Assembly: GCF_019207085.1 (NCBI RefSeq)
Contig: NZ_JAATOM010000001.1
Coordinates: 434,001-498,000 of the forward strand
DNA length: 64,000 nucleotides
Direction: 5' to 3'
From: Variovorax sp. dw_308
GTDB lineage: Bacteria > Pseudomonadota > Gammaproteobacteria > Burkholderiales > Burkholderiaceae_C
Made by a program: the position numbers and the translations under genes. Below are positions 27,901 to 38,500 of this stretch, one piece after another (within the stretch, counting starts at the first letter, position 1; every line of letters starts with the position of its first letter). The notes under the pieces are model-generated. The model had not been told where the DNA came from, ran no database searches, and saw only the letters and a program-made list of their open reading frames with translations.

Positions 27901-28728
27901 TCAGGCGGCGACGGCCACGGGCCGCTGCGCCGCGATGTCATCCCGCGAGTAATCGATGCCGACGAAGCTGCCGCCCTGGAAGCGTTGGCCCAGGGCGTCG
28001 AGTGGGTTCGGCCGGACCAGCACCTCGGCGGCGAAGGCTTCCGCGTCCTGCGTCGGCTTGAAGCCCAGCCGTTCGGCGCCGCTGTTGTCCCACCAGCTGC
28101 GCTTGTTCGCCGACACGCCCCATACGACCAGGAAGCCCACGTCCTCGGCTTCGATGCAGCGGTCGACGAAATGCAGCAGGTCGTCGTGGCCGAACCAAGT
28201 GCTCAGGTGACGGGGCTCTGTCGGCCGCTCGATGCAGCTGCCGATGCGCACGCAGATGCTCTCGATGGCGTGCTTGTCCCAGTACATGCGCGCCAGGCCT
28301 TCGCCCCACAACTTGCTCAGGCCGTAGAAGCCGTCGGGGCGCAGCGCGCAATCGAGGTCGAGCTTGTCGGTGACCGGGTACATGCCGATCGCGTGGTTGG
28401 AGCTGGCGAAGACGATGCGGCGCACGCCGTTGCGCCGTGCGCCTTCGTAGACCTCGACCAGCGCGCGCAGGTTGTTCTCGATGATCTCGGGCAGGGGCTT
28501 CTCGACGCTCGTGCCGGCCAGGTGGATCAGCACGTCGACGCCCTGGAGCAGCCGGTCGACCACGGCGCTGTCGCGCAGGTCGCCATGCATCAGGTCCTCG
28601 CCGTCGACCAGCGGTGCCAGCGGCTTGCTGCCGGCGGCGGAGCGCAGCGGGACGCCGCGCGCGATCAATGCGGTGCGCAGCACGGCGCCGAGTTGGCCGC
28701 CGGCGCCGCTGAGGGCGATCTTCTTCAT
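27901..28728 (-). CDS. udh: Uronate dehydrogenase (NAD-dependent, SDR/epimerase fold)
   Basis: A 275-residue extended-type SDR. NAD motif GAGGQLG, HLAGTSVEKPLPEIIENN, VFASSNHAIGMYP, catalytic YxxxK in FYGLSKLWGE, RIGSCIERPTEPRHLSTWFGHDD and VVWGVSANKRSWWDN are close to characterised uronate dehydrogenases of Agrobacterium and Pseudomonas. The enzyme oxidises galacturonate or glucuronate to the aldarolactone. AAAGGA lies upstream of the ATG. It is the first gene of the operon and the one directly under the operator-like sites shared with the LacI regulator. Confidence 0.93.
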   Translation of the reverse strand: MKKIALSGAGGQLGAVLRTALIARGVPLRSAAGSKPLAPLVDGEDLMHGDLRDSAVVDRLLQGVDVLIHLAGTSVEKPLPEIIENNLRALVEVYEGARRNGVRRIVFASSNHAIGMYPVTDKLDLDCALRPDGFYGLSKLWGEGLARMYWDKHAIESICVRIGSCIERPTEPRHLSTWFGHDDLLHFVDRCIEAEDVGFLVVWGVSANKRSWWDNSGAERLGFKPTQDAEAFAAEVLVRPNPLDALGQRFQGGSFVGIDYSRDDIAAQRPVAVAA

Positions 28729-28788
28729 GAGTTGGTCCTTTGCTGCGCCGTGGGGCGCCTGTGGTTTGTCTTGTGCTGCCAGTCAAAC

Positions 28789-28802
28789 TGGTAACGTTGT
28801 CA
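28789..28802. promoter_or_regulatory. Putative LacI-family operator 1
   Basis: TGGTAACGTTGTCA, a palindrome of form TGNNAACGTTNNCA with central CG. It lies 61 nt before the udh start, in the promoter region of the catabolic operon. Confidence 0.65.
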
Positions 28803-28890
28803 TTATTTGCCGCAGAGAGCAGGTCTTCCGCCAGCATTCCCATGGAGCCTGCCGTCTGATGCCTCGGTCTGCTCTGCTGGGATGTGCAAA

Positions 28891-28904
28891 TGATATCGTT
28901 GTCA
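28891..28904. promoter_or_regulatory. Putative LacI-family operator 2
   Basis: TGATATCGTTGTCA, same right half-site as the other two sites and one core mismatch in the left half. It is midway in the 339-nt divergent region, about 100 nt from operator 1. Confidence 0.55.
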
Positions 28905-29039
28905 TTTATGGCGTCAATCGACATTTCGTGCGGGTTTTCCCTTGGTCTCGCCGATGGTTTATGGGGAGAAGTTGCCAGGACGGACAGTCGTTGACGCCCG
29001 CCACGCAAGGCGGATTCAAGCCGCCTTTCCGGGCTATAT

Positions 29040-29053
29040 TGCTAACGTTGTCA
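29040..29053. promoter_or_regulatory. Putative LacI-family operator 3
   Basis: TGCTAACGTTGTCA, fitting TGNNAACGTTNNCA exactly. It ends 14 nt before the regulator's ATG, so it is placed for autorepression. Confidence 0.65.
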
Positions 29054-29067
29054 ATCTCCAAGAGACC

Positions 29068-30090
29068 ATGAACGCGCCCCTTCCATTCAAGCCCTCGACC
29101 CTGCATGACGTGGCACGCGAAGCAGGCGTCTCGCTGATCACCGCGTCGCGGGCCTTGAGCAATCCGGGGCTGGTGTCGGACAAGACCATCGCGCGCGTCA
29201 AGCAGGCAGTCGAGGTCACCGGCTACACCCCCAATCTCCTGGCGGGCGGCCTGAAGTCGAAGCGCAGCCTGCTGGTCGCCGCGCTGGTGCCGGCGCTCTC
29301 GGTCTCGCAATTCCTGCCGACGGTGGGCGCGCTGAACGAATCCCTGGCCGCGGCCGGTTACCAGCTCATCATCGGGCAGACCGGGTACGACACGGCGCGC
29401 GAGGAAGCCATGCTCAACACGATGATCAGCCGTCGGCCCGACGGCATCGTGGTGACGGGGCTGGTGCAATCGCAGGCTGGCCGGGATCGGCTCCAGCGCG
29501 CCGGCATTCCGGTCGTCGAGACCTGGGACTTCACGGAGCGGCCCGTGGACATGCTGGTCGGCTTCTCGCTGCTGAAAGTCGGCGGCGCGGTGGCCGGCTA
29601 CTTCCTTGGCAAGGGCTGGCACAAGGTTGGCGTCGCCACGGGGAGCGATCAGCGCGCCCTGATGCGCCGCGAAGGATTCGTGGCAACCATCGGCCGGGAC
29701 GTGCCGACGGCGGTGGTACCGGCGCCCAGCAACCTCGAACTGGGGCGCCGCGCGCTGGCGGAACTGCTGCAGAAGGAGCCGGCATTGCGCGCTGTCTGCT
29801 GCAGTTCAGACCAGTTGGCCCACGGCGTGTTGATCGAAGCGCAGGCACGCGGGCTGCGCGTCCCGGAGGACCTGGCCATCTGCGGTTTCGGCAATGCGGA
29901 CTTCTCGGCGCATACCGTACCGTCGATCAGCACCGTGCATGTCGACGGCCCCGAGATCGGCCGGCTGGCGGCCCGCATGATCGTCGAGCGCTGCCGTGGG
30001 GAGACCGTTGCGCAGCCCGTGGTCGACATCGGCTTCCGGATCGTCGAGCGGGGCTCTACGGCGGCCGAGACGCTCGCTCTTTCGAGTTGA
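29068..30090 (+). CDS. LacI-family transcriptional regulator of the uronate/aldarate operon
   Basis: A 340-residue regulator. The helix-turn-helix and hinge are at the N terminus (TLHDVAREAGVSLITASRAL, then VTGYTPNLLAGGLKSKRS). The periplasmic-binding-like sensor follows (LLVAALVPALSVSQFLPTVGAL, RPDGIVVTGLV, GRRALAELL, LAICGFGNADFSAHTVPSISTVHVD). It resembles the GntR subgroup of LacI proteins. I chose the ATG at 29068, just before the HTH. It is divergent from udh, with three operator-like palindromes in between. It probably represses the operon and itself until a uronate or aldarate is present. Confidence 0.9.
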   Translation: MNAPLPFKPSTLHDVAREAGVSLITASRALSNPGLVSDKTIARVKQAVEVTGYTPNLLAGGLKSKRSLLVAALVPALSVSQFLPTVGALNESLAAAGYQLIIGQTGYDTAREEAMLNTMISRRPDGIVVTGLVQSQAGRDRLQRAGIPVVETWDFTERPVDMLVGFSLLKVGGAVAGYFLGKGWHKVGVATGSDQRALMRREGFVATIGRDVPTAVVPAPSNLELGRRALAELLQKEPALRAVCCSSDQLAHGVLIEAQARGLRVPEDLAICGFGNADFSAHTVPSISTVHVDGPEIGRLAARMIVERCRGETVAQPVVDIGFRIVERGSTAAETLALSS

Positions 30091-30114
30091 CCGGCCCCGA
30101 CTTGCAGCCGCTGG

Positions 30115-30885
30115 CTACAGCGACGAGCAAAGGTGCCCGCCGTCGACCGGCACGCAGGCGCCGGTCATCCACGATCCCGCGTCGGTGGCCAGCAGCAACA
30201 GCAGGCCGTTGAGATCCTCGGGCTTGCCGAGGCGGCGCATCGGGATGCGCTTGATCAGGGCCTTGCCATAGTCGGTTTCCCACATCGCGTCGGTCATCTC
30301 GGTGCCGATGTAGCCGGGTTCGATCGCATTGACGCGGATGCCGTAGCGGGCCCATTCGAGCGCCAGGCTCTTGGTCATGTGCACGACAGCCGCCTTGGAC
30401 GTCGAATACGGCGTGATGCCCGGCATGACGCGCTCGCCCTGGATGGACGCGATGTTGACGATCGAGCCGCCACGGCCGGCCGCCTGCCAGCGGCGTGCTG
30501 CGCGGACCGCGACCAGCCAGACCGCGCGCACGTTGACGGCCATCAAGTCGTCGTACGCCTTCGTCGGCAAGGTGAGCGACGCGCCTTCGCCGGATACGCC
30601 AGCGTTGTTGATGACGACGTCGAGGACGTCACCCGATGCATCGATCGCGGCGAAGGCGTCGTCGATCGACTGCTCGGAGGCCGCGTCCATCTCCACGACA
30701 GTGACCTGCGGCGAGCCCAGTTGCTCCAGGTCCTTGGCCAGCGCGTCGAGCCTGCTCTTGCGCCGCGCGGCAATCACCACCTGGGCCTTGCAGCCGGCGG
30801 CCAGGCGCGCGAAGTTTTCACCGAGCCCCGACGAGGCCCCCGTCACCAGCACCCGCTTGCCGGCGAGTTTGTCGCCAAGGTTCAT
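30115..30885 (-). CDS. Short-chain dehydrogenase/reductase
   Basis: A 256-residue classical SDR. Cofactor motif TGASSGLG, NNAG, catalytic Ser in IVNIASIQG, catalytic YSTSK and the PGYIGTEMT C-terminal block are all present. AGGAG lies about 9 nt before the ATG at 30885. Its acidic residue pattern does not fix NAD or NADP use, and the substrate is unknown. It converges with the LacI gene (24 nt apart) and is divergent from hpd. It may belong with either theme. Confidence 0.88.
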   Translation of the reverse strand: MNLGDKLAGKRVLVTGASSGLGENFARLAAGCKAQVVIAARRKSRLDALAKDLEQLGSPQVTVVEMDAASEQSIDDAFAAIDASGDVLDVVINNAGVSGEGASLTLPTKAYDDLMAVNVRAVWLVAVRAARRWQAAGRGGSIVNIASIQGERVMPGITPYSTSKAAVVHMTKSLALEWARYGIRVNAIEPGYIGTEMTDAMWETDYGKALIKRIPMRRLGKPEDLNGLLLLLATDAGSWMTGACVPVDGGHLCSSL

Positions 30886-31132
30886 GAGAAGTCTCCTCTG
30901 TTGTTCGTGGCGGAAGCGCCGTGCGCTCATGTTCGCGCGCTTTGCCAGGTCACGCAATGCTGTGAAAAGACGGCGCTTCGGCACGATATGAATATTTGAA
31001 CGTGCAAACGTCAGATCGAAGACGCAGGATTCCTGCGTATTGAGGCCAACACATACAAAACTTGCAAGATTGTTGCGGCGCAAATCCCTAGCATCGTGGG
31101 TATTCGATCCAACCCACATACGAGACCTCCGC

Positions 31133-32218
31133 ATGACCGATCTTTTCGAGAACCCCATGGGCCTTCAAGGCTTCGAATTCGTTGAATTCGCCGCGCCCGT
31201 CGCCAACACCCTGGAGCCCTTTTTTGAAAAGCTCGGCTTCACCCTCGTCGCGAAGCACCGCTCCAAGGACGTGGTGCTCTACCGCCAGGGCGACATCAAC
31301 TTCATCGTCAACCGCGAGCCGCACAGCCCCGCCGCCTACTTCGCGTCAGAGCACGGCCCGTCGGCCTGCGGCTTGGCCTTCCGCGTGAAGGACTCGCACA
31401 AGGCGTACGCACGCGCCCTCGAACTCGGCGCGCAGCCCATCGAGATTGCCACCGGCCCGATGGAACTTCGCCTGCCCGCCATCAAGGGCATCGGCGGTGC
31501 GCCGCTGTACCTCATCGACCGTTTCGAGGACGGCAAGTCGATCTACGACATCGACTTCGAATTCATCGAAGGCGTGGACCGCCACCCGCCGGGCCACGGC
31601 CTCAAGGTCATCGACCACCTGACCCACAACGTCTACCGCGGCCGCATGACCTTCTGGGCCAACTTCTACGAGAAGCTCTTCAACTTCCGCGAGATCCGCT
31701 ACTTCGACATCCAGGGCGAATACACCGGCCTGACCTCGAAGGCGCTGACCGCACCGGACGGCAAGATCCGCATTCCGCTGAACGAGGAATCGTCGAAGGG
31801 CTCGGGCCAGATCGAAGAGTTCCTGATGAAGTTCAACGGCGAGGGCATCCAGCACATTGCGCTGTCGAGCGACAACCTCATCGATACCATCGACCAGCTC
31901 GGCCTGGCCGGCGTGCCGCTGATGACCGCGCCGAACGACATCTACTACGAGATGCTGGAAACGCGCCTGCCGGGCCACGGCGAACCCATCGGGGAACTGC
32001 AGGCAAGGGGCATTCTGCTCGACGGCACCACTGAAGGCGGCCAGCCCCGTCTGCTGCTTCAGATCTTCTCGGAGACCGCGTTCGGCGGTCCGGTGTTCTT
32101 CGAGTTCATCCAGCGCAAGGGCGACTACAGCGACGGCTTCGGCGAAGGCAACTTCAAGGCGCTGTTCCAGTCGATCGAACGCGACCAGGTGCGCCGCGGC
32201 GTGCTGCAAGCCGCTTGA
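31133..32218 (+). CDS. hpd: 4-hydroxyphenylpyruvate dioxygenase
   Basis: A 361-residue Fe(II) dioxygenase that converts 4-hydroxyphenylpyruvate to homogentisate in tyrosine breakdown. It has two VOC modules. The iron ligands are His in [11 protein letters not shown], His in GIQHIALSS and Glu in [20 protein letters not shown], the last a C-terminal HPPD signature. I chose the ATG at 31133 because conserved sequence starts soon after ([14 protein letters not shown]). phhB and phhA follow directly, so the three genes convert phenylalanine through tyrosine toward homogentisate (the aminotransferase is not here). Confidence 0.93.
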   Translation: MTDLFENPMGLQGFEFVEFAAPVANTLEPFFEKLGFTLVAKHRSKDVVLYRQGDINFIVNREPHSPAAYFASEHGPSACGLAFRVKDSHKAYARALELGAQPIEIATGPMELRLPAIKGIGGAPLYLIDRFEDGKSIYDIDFEFIEGVDRHPPGHGLKVIDHLTHNVYRGRMTFWANFYEKLFNFREIRYFDIQGEYTGLTSKALTAPDGKIRIPLNEESSKGSGQIEEFLMKFNGEGIQHIALSSDNLIDTIDQLGLAGVPLMTAPNDIYYEMLETRLPGHGEPIGELQARGILLDGTTEGGQPRLLLQIFSETAFGGPVFFEFIQRKGDYSDGFGEGNFKALFQSIERDQVRRGVLQAA

Positions 32219-32229
32219 GCGACCGCACG

Positions 32230-32538
32230 ATGAAACTCTCGTCGCAAGACCTTGGCCGCCTGCTGGGCGACGTGCCGCAATGGCAGTTCAGCGAGGACCG
32301 CGGCGGCCTGATCCGTCGCGAGTTCGTCTTCGCCGACTTCCGCCAGGCCTTCGGCTTCATGACCCAGGTCGCGCTGGCGGCCGAGAAGCAGGACCATCAC
32401 CCGGAGTGGTCGAACGTCTACAACCGCGTGGACATCACGTTGACCACGCACGACGTGGGCGGCCTGTCGATGCGCGACATCGAGGCCGCCTTGCAGGCCG
32501 ACCGCGTCTTTGCAGCCACCGCTGCGCTGGAACACTGA
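32230..32538 (+). CDS. phhB: Pterin-4a-carbinolamine dehydratase
   Basis: A 102-residue PCD/DCoH protein that regenerates the tetrahydropterin cofactor of phenylalanine hydroxylase. The signature [18 protein letters not shown] carries the active-site His pair, and [13 protein letters not shown] follows. A TTG at 32215 overlapping the hpd stop is an alternative start five codons upstream. The gene lies 11 nt after hpd and 1 nt before phhA. Confidence 0.92.
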   Translation: MKLSSQDLGRLLGDVPQWQFSEDRGGLIRREFVFADFRQAFGFMTQVALAAEKQDHHPEWSNVYNRVDITLTTHDVGGLSMRDIEAALQADRVFAATAALEH

Positions 32539-32539
32539 C

Positions 32540-33475
32540 ATGCTCCAACAGCTTCAGACATTCGCCACCCCGCATGACGACACGGCGTTGCACGGCCTCG
32601 CAGCCGGCGAGAAGCCCGAGCGCGCCGACTGGACCATCGACCAGGGCTGGCACAACTACACCCAGGCCGAGCATGCCGTGTGGAAGACGCTGTTCGAGCG
32701 CCAGTCGAAGCTGCTGCCAGGCCGAGCCTGCGACGAGTTCGTCGCCGGCATGAAGGACCTGCCGATCGGCCCCGAGCAGATTCCCGACTTCGAACGGCTC
32801 AGCGAGGTGCTGATGAAGCGCACCGGCTGGCAGGTGGTTGCTGTGCCGGGCCTGGTGCCGGACGAGGTGTTCTTCGAGCACCTGGCGAATCGTCGCTTTC
32901 CCGCGGGGCATTTCATCCGCAAGCCGCACGAGCTCGACTACCTCGAAGAACCCGATGTGTTCCACGACGTGTTCGGGCATGTGCCGATGCTGATGAACCC
33001 GGCCATCGCCGACTACATCCAGGCCTACGGCGTGGGCGGCCTGCGGGCGCAGAAGCTCGGCGTGCTCGACAAGCTGGCGCGCGTGTACTGGTACACGGTG
33101 GAATTCGGGCTGGTGAAGCAGGCCGACGGCTTGCGCATCTACGGCGCCGGCATCGCCTCGTCGCTCACGGAGACGGTGTTCTCCCTCGACGACCCGTCCC
33201 CCAACCGCATCCGCTTCGACCTGGAGCGGGTGATGCGCACCAACTACCGCATCGACGACTTCCAGGAGAGCTACTTCGTCATCGACAACCTGGATGAGCT
33301 GCTCAAGCTTGCCGAGGTCGACTTCGCGCCGCTCTACCAGCGCATCGCCGGCCAGCGCGACTATCAGCCCGGCACGTTGCTGCCCACCGACACGCTGTTG
33401 ACGCGCGGAACCGGCCGCTATCACGACGCCAAGCGAAAGCAGTCTCCCGAGGCGCAGGCGACCACGCACGCCTGA
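32540..33475 (+). CDS. phhA: Phenylalanine 4-monooxygenase
   Basis: A 311-residue pterin-dependent hydroxylase that makes tyrosine from phenylalanine. The iron ligands are in HDVFGHVP (two His) and WYTVEFGL (Glu). RKPHELDYLEEPDVFHD and GAGIASSLTET are other conserved parts. Bacterial enzymes are typically 260-300 residues, so the length is normal. The start overlaps the phhB stop context (TGACATG), which implies translational coupling. It is the third gene of the hpd-phhB-phhA unit. Confidence 0.94.
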   Translation: MLQQLQTFATPHDDTALHGLAAGEKPERADWTIDQGWHNYTQAEHAVWKTLFERQSKLLPGRACDEFVAGMKDLPIGPEQIPDFERLSEVLMKRTGWQVVAVPGLVPDEVFFEHLANRRFPAGHFIRKPHELDYLEEPDVFHDVFGHVPMLMNPAIADYIQAYGVGGLRAQKLGVLDKLARVYWYTVEFGLVKQADGLRIYGAGIASSLTETVFSLDDPSPNRIRFDLERVMRTNYRIDDFQESYFVIDNLDELLKLAEVDFAPLYQRIAGQRDYQPGTLLPTDTLLTRGTGRYHDAKRKQSPEAQATTHA

Positions 33476-33520
33476 GCGCGGCGCGCGCCGTTCACCGCTG
33501 AAGTCGCGGTATCGTGCGGC

Positions 33521-34897
33521 ATGACCGACACCGCACCTTCGACCACGACGTGGTCGCCCGACAGCTGGCGCCGCTTTCCGGTGGCGCAGATGCCGAGCTA
33601 TCCGGACCCCGCGGCACTGGCATTGGCCGACAGGCAACTGGCAGCCTGGCCGCCGCTGATCTTCGGCCGCGAGGCGGCCACGCTGCGGGAACGCCTCGCG
33701 GCCGTGTCGCGCGGCAAGGCCTTCCTGCTGCAGGGCGGCGATTGCGCGGAGAGCTTCGACGAACTGAGTGCCGGCACCGTGCGCGACTCGTTCCGCGTGA
33801 TCCTGCAGATGGCGGTGCTGCTGACCTTCGCGGCCTCCTGCCCGGTCGTCAAGATCGGCCGCATGGCAGGCCAATATGCCAAGCCGCGGTCGTCGGACAT
33901 GGAGTCGGTGGACGGCGTGAGCCTGCCGTCCTACCGCGGCGACATCGTCAATGGCGCCGAGTTCTCGCCAGCCGCGCGCACAGCCGACCCGCAGCGCCTG
34001 CTGCGCGCCTACTCGCACTCCGCGGCCACGCTCAACCTGCTGCGCGCGATGGCCCAGGGCGGCTTCGCGGACCTGCACGAGGTGCATCGCTGGACTTCCG
34101 ACTTCGTGCGCCACAGCCCGCAGGGCGAGCGCTTCGAGGCGGTGGCACAAAGCATCGAGGAGGCGCTGGCCTTCATGGAAGCCTGCGGCTTCGACGCCAG
34201 CAACTCGTCGCAGGTCAAGGAAGTGGAGTTCTACACCTCGCACGAGGCGCTGCACCTTCACTACGAAGAGGCCCTGACGCGCCGCGACGACGCCACCGGC
34301 CGCTGGTACGGCGGCTCGGCCCACATGCTCTGGCTGGGCGAACGCACGCGCTCGCTGGACGGCGCGCACGTCGAGTTCATGCGTGGCATCGACAACCCGA
34401 TCGGCTGCAAGCTCGGGCCCAACGCGAAGCCCGACGACCTGCTGCGGCTGCTCGACACGCTCAATCCGCAGAACGCCGAAGGCCGCATGGTGCTCATCAC
34501 GCGCATGGGCGCCGACCTGCTGGCCGGGCGCCTGCCGGCCCTGATCGCGGCAGTGCAGCGCGAACAGCGAAGCGTGGTCTGGTGCTGCGACCCGATGCAC
34601 GGCAACACCGTGACCACATCGGCCGGCTACAAGACGCGCGACTTCCCGCGCATCCTGGCCGAGGTGCGCAGCTTCTTCGACGTGCATGCGGCCGCCGGCA
34701 GCTATGCGGGCGGCGTGCACTTCGAGATGACCGGCCAGGACGTCACCGAATGCACCGGCGGCGCGCAAGGCTTGACCGAGGCCGGCTTGCAGGCGCGCTA
34801 CCTGAGCGCGTGCGACCCGCGGCTCAACGGGTCGCAGAGCCTGGAACTGGCGTTTCTCGTGGCCGAGATGCTGAAGGCGCGACGGCGCAGGGCTTGA
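33521..34897 (+). CDS. Class II 3-deoxy-7-phosphoheptulonate (DAHP) synthase
   Basis: A 458-residue class II (plant/AroH-type) DAHP synthase, which condenses PEP and erythrose 4-phosphate at the entry to the shikimate pathway. Class II blocks are [68 protein letters not shown] and [15 protein letters not shown]. It lies 45 nt after phhA on the same strand. Its place beside degradative genes is notable; it could be an unregulated copy that balances aromatic amino acid pools. No other shikimate gene is in the window. Confidence 0.92.
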   Translation: MTDTAPSTTTWSPDSWRRFPVAQMPSYPDPAALALADRQLAAWPPLIFGREAATLRERLAAVSRGKAFLLQGGDCAESFDELSAGTVRDSFRVILQMAVLLTFAASCPVVKIGRMAGQYAKPRSSDMESVDGVSLPSYRGDIVNGAEFSPAARTADPQRLLRAYSHSAATLNLLRAMAQGGFADLHEVHRWTSDFVRHSPQGERFEAVAQSIEEALAFMEACGFDASNSSQVKEVEFYTSHEALHLHYEEALTRRDDATGRWYGGSAHMLWLGERTRSLDGAHVEFMRGIDNPIGCKLGPNAKPDDLLRLLDTLNPQNAEGRMVLITRMGADLLAGRLPALIAAVQREQRSVVWCCDPMHGNTVTTSAGYKTRDFPRILAEVRSFFDVHAAAGSYAGGVHFEMTGQDVTECTGGAQGLTEAGLQARYLSACDPRLNGSQSLELAFLVAEMLKARRRRA

Positions 34898-34966
34898 GCC
34901 CGCCCGCCGGATGCGCGCCCTCGAGGCGGCCGCCCGGTTGCCGAAGCCTGCGCCAGGCGCGATGCT

Positions 34967-35467
34967 TCAGCGTTGCCGCAATGCCGTCCCCGACTCGATC
35001 GGCAGGCTGCCTTCGTTCTTGACCTCCCGAAGCACGATCGCCGAGCGCACGTGCGTCACGCCGGCCTGCTCGAACAGCGTGGCGTGCAGGAATTTCTCGT
35101 AGTGCTTGATGTCCGGCACCAGCACCGTGAGGATGTAGTCGGCCGGCCCGGTCGCCGCGACGCAGCGCACGATCTGCGGGCTGGCCGCCACCGCCTTCTC
35201 GAAGCCCCGCACATTCGATTCATGGTGCCGATCCAGGTTGACCTCTGTCACCGCCGCGAGGTTGAGGCCGACCTTCTCCCTGTCCACCACGACCGTGTAG
35301 CCGCGGATCACGCCCGAGGCTTCCATCTCCTTGATGCGGCGCCAGCACGGCGTGGAGGAGAGTCCTACCTTGTCGGCAATCTGCTGGACCGTCTGGCGGG
35401 CGTCGCGCTGGAGTTCGTGGAGGATCTGCAACGAGTGATTGTCGAGGGGAACGAAATCGTCATTCAT
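34967..35467 (-). CDS. Lrp/AsnC-family transcriptional regulator
   Basis: A 166-residue regulator. The N-terminal HTH is LDNHSLQILHELQRDARQTVQQIADKVGLSSTPCWRRIKEME. The C-terminal RAM ligand-binding domain follows (TEVNLDRHHESNVRGFE, VVRCVAATGPADYILTVLV-like). I chose the ATG at 35467. It is divergent from the fused indolepyruvate oxidoreductase gene, with a palindrome between them. It probably senses an amino acid, most likely aromatic, and controls that gene. Confidence 0.92.
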   Translation of the reverse strand: MNDDFVPLDNHSLQILHELQRDARQTVQQIADKVGLSSTPCWRRIKEMEASGVIRGYTVVVDREKVGLNLAAVTEVNLDRHHESNVRGFEKAVAASPQIVRCVAATGPADYILTVLVPDIKHYEKFLHATLFEQAGVTHVRSAIVLREVKNEGSLPIESGTALRQR

Positions 35468-35475
35468 GGTTTGAA

Positions 35476-35494
35476 TCGAGAATCGTGTTCTCGA
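35476..35494. promoter_or_regulatory. Candidate Lrp-type operator
   Basis: TCGAGAA-TCGTG-TTCTCGA, a perfect 7-bp inverted repeat with a 5-bp centre in the 91-nt divergent gap. It lies 9 nt from the regulator's start codon and about 65 nt from the oxidoreductase start. Confidence 0.5.
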
Positions 35495-35558
35495 ATTGAG
35501 GGTTGGTTCGAGTGCAGTGGAGAGAATATTCCTTGCGCATGCGAAGAACAATCCTTGC

Positions 35559-38500
35559 ATGACTCACGCTTCCGTTGCGCAGCCGCTGGCGCGCGCCGAC
35601 TACAAGCTCGCCGATGGCCTCTGGGCCCATTCAGGCGCCATCTACCTCACCGGCACGCAGGCCCTGGTGCGCGTGCTCCTGATGCAGCGCCGGCGCGACG
35701 CGGCGCGTGGCCTCCGCACGCAAGGCTTCGTCAGCGGCTATCGCGGCTCGCCGCTGGGCATGGTCGACCTGGCCATCTGGAAGGCCGGCGCCAGCTTCAA
35801 GGACGCCGGTATCCGTTTCGTGCCGGCCATCAACGAGGAGTTGGCGGCCACGCAGGTGCTGGGCACGCAACGCGTCGAGTCCGACCCCGAGCGCACGGTC
35901 GAGGGCGTGTTCGCGATGTGGTACGGCAAGGGGCCCGGCGTGGACCGCGCGGGCGATGCGCTCAAGCACGGCAACGCCTACGGCTCCTCTCCGCACGGCG
36001 GCGTGCTGGTGGTGGCGGGCGACGACCACGGTTGCGTGTCATCGTCGATGCCGCACCAGAGCGACCATGCCTTCATGGCCTGGAGCATGCCGGTGCTGCA
36101 GCCGGCCAGCGTGGCCGAGTACCTGGAGTTCGGCCTGTATGGCTATGAACTGTCGCGCTTCTGCGGCGCCTGGGTCGGCATGGCGGCGCTGTCGGAGGTG
36201 GTGGAGAGCGCGGGGACGGTCGACCTCGACATCGTGAATGCCCGTGTCGCGGGCTGGGCCGATGCGGACGCCGTGCGCGGCATCACCGACCACAGTGCGC
36301 CGCGCGATGGCCTGCACTACCGCTGGCCCGACCTGCCGTCGCTGCGCATCGAATCGCGGCTGGCCGACAAGCTGGAGGCCGTCGCCGCCTTCACCCGCGT
36401 CAACAGCATCGACCGCCACATCATCGAGAGCCCGCATGCCACCGCCGGCATCGTGACCTGCGGCAAGGCGCACTACGACCTCATGGAAGTGCTGCGCCGG
36501 CTGGAGGTGACGCCCGAGAGCCTCGCGCGCGTGGGCGTGCGGCTCTACAAGGTGGGCCTGAGCTTCCCGATCGAGCAGACGCGGATCAAGGCCTTCGCGC
36601 AGGGGCTGGACGAGATCCTGGTCATCGAGGAGAAGGGCGCCATCGTCGAGACGCAGTTGCGCGACCTGTTCTACAACGCGCCGGCCGGTGCGCGTCCGGC
36701 GCTGGTCGGCAAGAACGACCGCGACGGCCAGCCGCTGGTCTCCGCGCTCGGCGAATTGCGGCCTTCGCGGCTGATCGAACTGGTGGCGCACTGGCTCGCG
36801 GCCCACTTCCCCGACAACACCGAACTGGGCGACCACTTCCGGCATGTTCGCGATTTCACGTTGCCCGAGCTGCTGAGCAACGGTGGCGATTCGGTCAAGC
36901 GACTGCCGTACTTCTGCGCCGGCTGTCCGCACAACACCAGCACCAGGGTGCCCGAGGGCTCGACCGCGCGTGCCGGCATCGGCTGCCACTTCATGGCCAA
37001 CTGGATGGACCGCAGCACCGCCGGGCTGATCCAGATGGGCGGGGAGGGCGTCGACTGGGTCTCGCACTCGATGTTCACGCGCACACCGCACGTGTTCCAG
37101 AACCTCGGCGACGGCACCTATTACCACTCCGGCTATCTCGCGATCCGCCAGGCCGTGGCGGCGAAGGCCACGCTGACCTACAAGATCCTCTTCAACGATG
37201 CGGTGGCGATGACCGGCGGGCAACCGGTGGACGGCGTCATCAGCGTGGATGCGATCGCGCGGCAGGTGGAATCCGAAGGCGTGAAGCAGGTGGTGGTCGT
37301 GAGCGACGCCATCGACAAGTACGACGCGCTCAAGAGTCGTTTCCCGGCCGGCACCGAGTTCCATGACCGCAGTGAACTCGACGCGGTGCAGCGTCGCCTG
37401 CGCGAAGTGCCGGGTGTCACGGTGCTGATCTACGAACAGACCTGCGCGGCCGAGAAGCGCCGGCGCCGCAAGAAGGGCGAATTGCAAGACCCGCCCAAGC
37501 GCCTCTTCATCAACGAGGCCGTCTGCGAAGGCTGCGGCGACTGCACCGTGCAAAGCAATTGCGTGGCGGTGCTGCCGCTGGAAACCGGACTCGGTCGCAA
37601 GCGCCAGATCGACCAGACCAGTTGCAACAAGGACTATTCCTGCGCCAAGGGCTTCTGCCCCAGCTTCGTGGGCGTGACCGGCGGCGCACTGCGCAAGAAG
37701 AGCGGCGCGCTCGCGGCGGGCCGCGCGGCTTTCCTCCGGCATGTGACGGAGCTGCCAGCGCCTGGCGGGCATTTGTGGGATGGCCCGTACGACCTGCTCG
37801 TCACGGGCGTCGGCGGCACCGGCGTGGTGACGGTGGGCGCGGTGATCGCGATGGCGGCGCACTTGGAAGGCATGTCGGCCAGCGTGCTGGACTTCATGGG
37901 CTTTGCGCAGAAGGGCGGCGCGGTACTGAGCTTCGTGCGGCTGGCCGATCGGCCCGAGCGGCTCAACCAGGTCCGCATCGACACGCAACAGGCCGATGCG
38001 ATCCTCGCCTGCGACATCGTCGTCGGCGCATCGGCCGATGCGTTGCAGACGGTGCGCCACGGCCGCACGCGCATCCTCGCGAACACGCACGAGATCCCGG
38101 TCGCCGAAGCGCTGCGCAATCCCGATGCCGACCTGAAGGTGGACCTGCTGCTGGAGAAGATGCGTTTCGTTGCCGGCGATGAACAGGTCGAGACCTTCGA
38201 TGCGCAGACGCTGGCGCAGGAGTTCATCGGCGACACGCAGGCGTCGAACATCCTGGCGATGGGCTACGCATGGCAGCGCGGGCTGATCCCGCTGCGCCTC
38301 GAATCGATCACGCGTGCGATCGAGCTCAACGGCGTGGCGGTCGAGGCGAACCACACGGCCTTCTCGCTGGGCCGGCTGGCCGCGGCGGATGCGGATGCGA
38401 TCCATGGGCTGCGCAGCGCCGCCACGCATGCGCCGCAGGACGAGACGGCGCAGGCGCTGATCGCCGATGCCATCGTTCGCCTGTCCGCCTACCAGGACGC

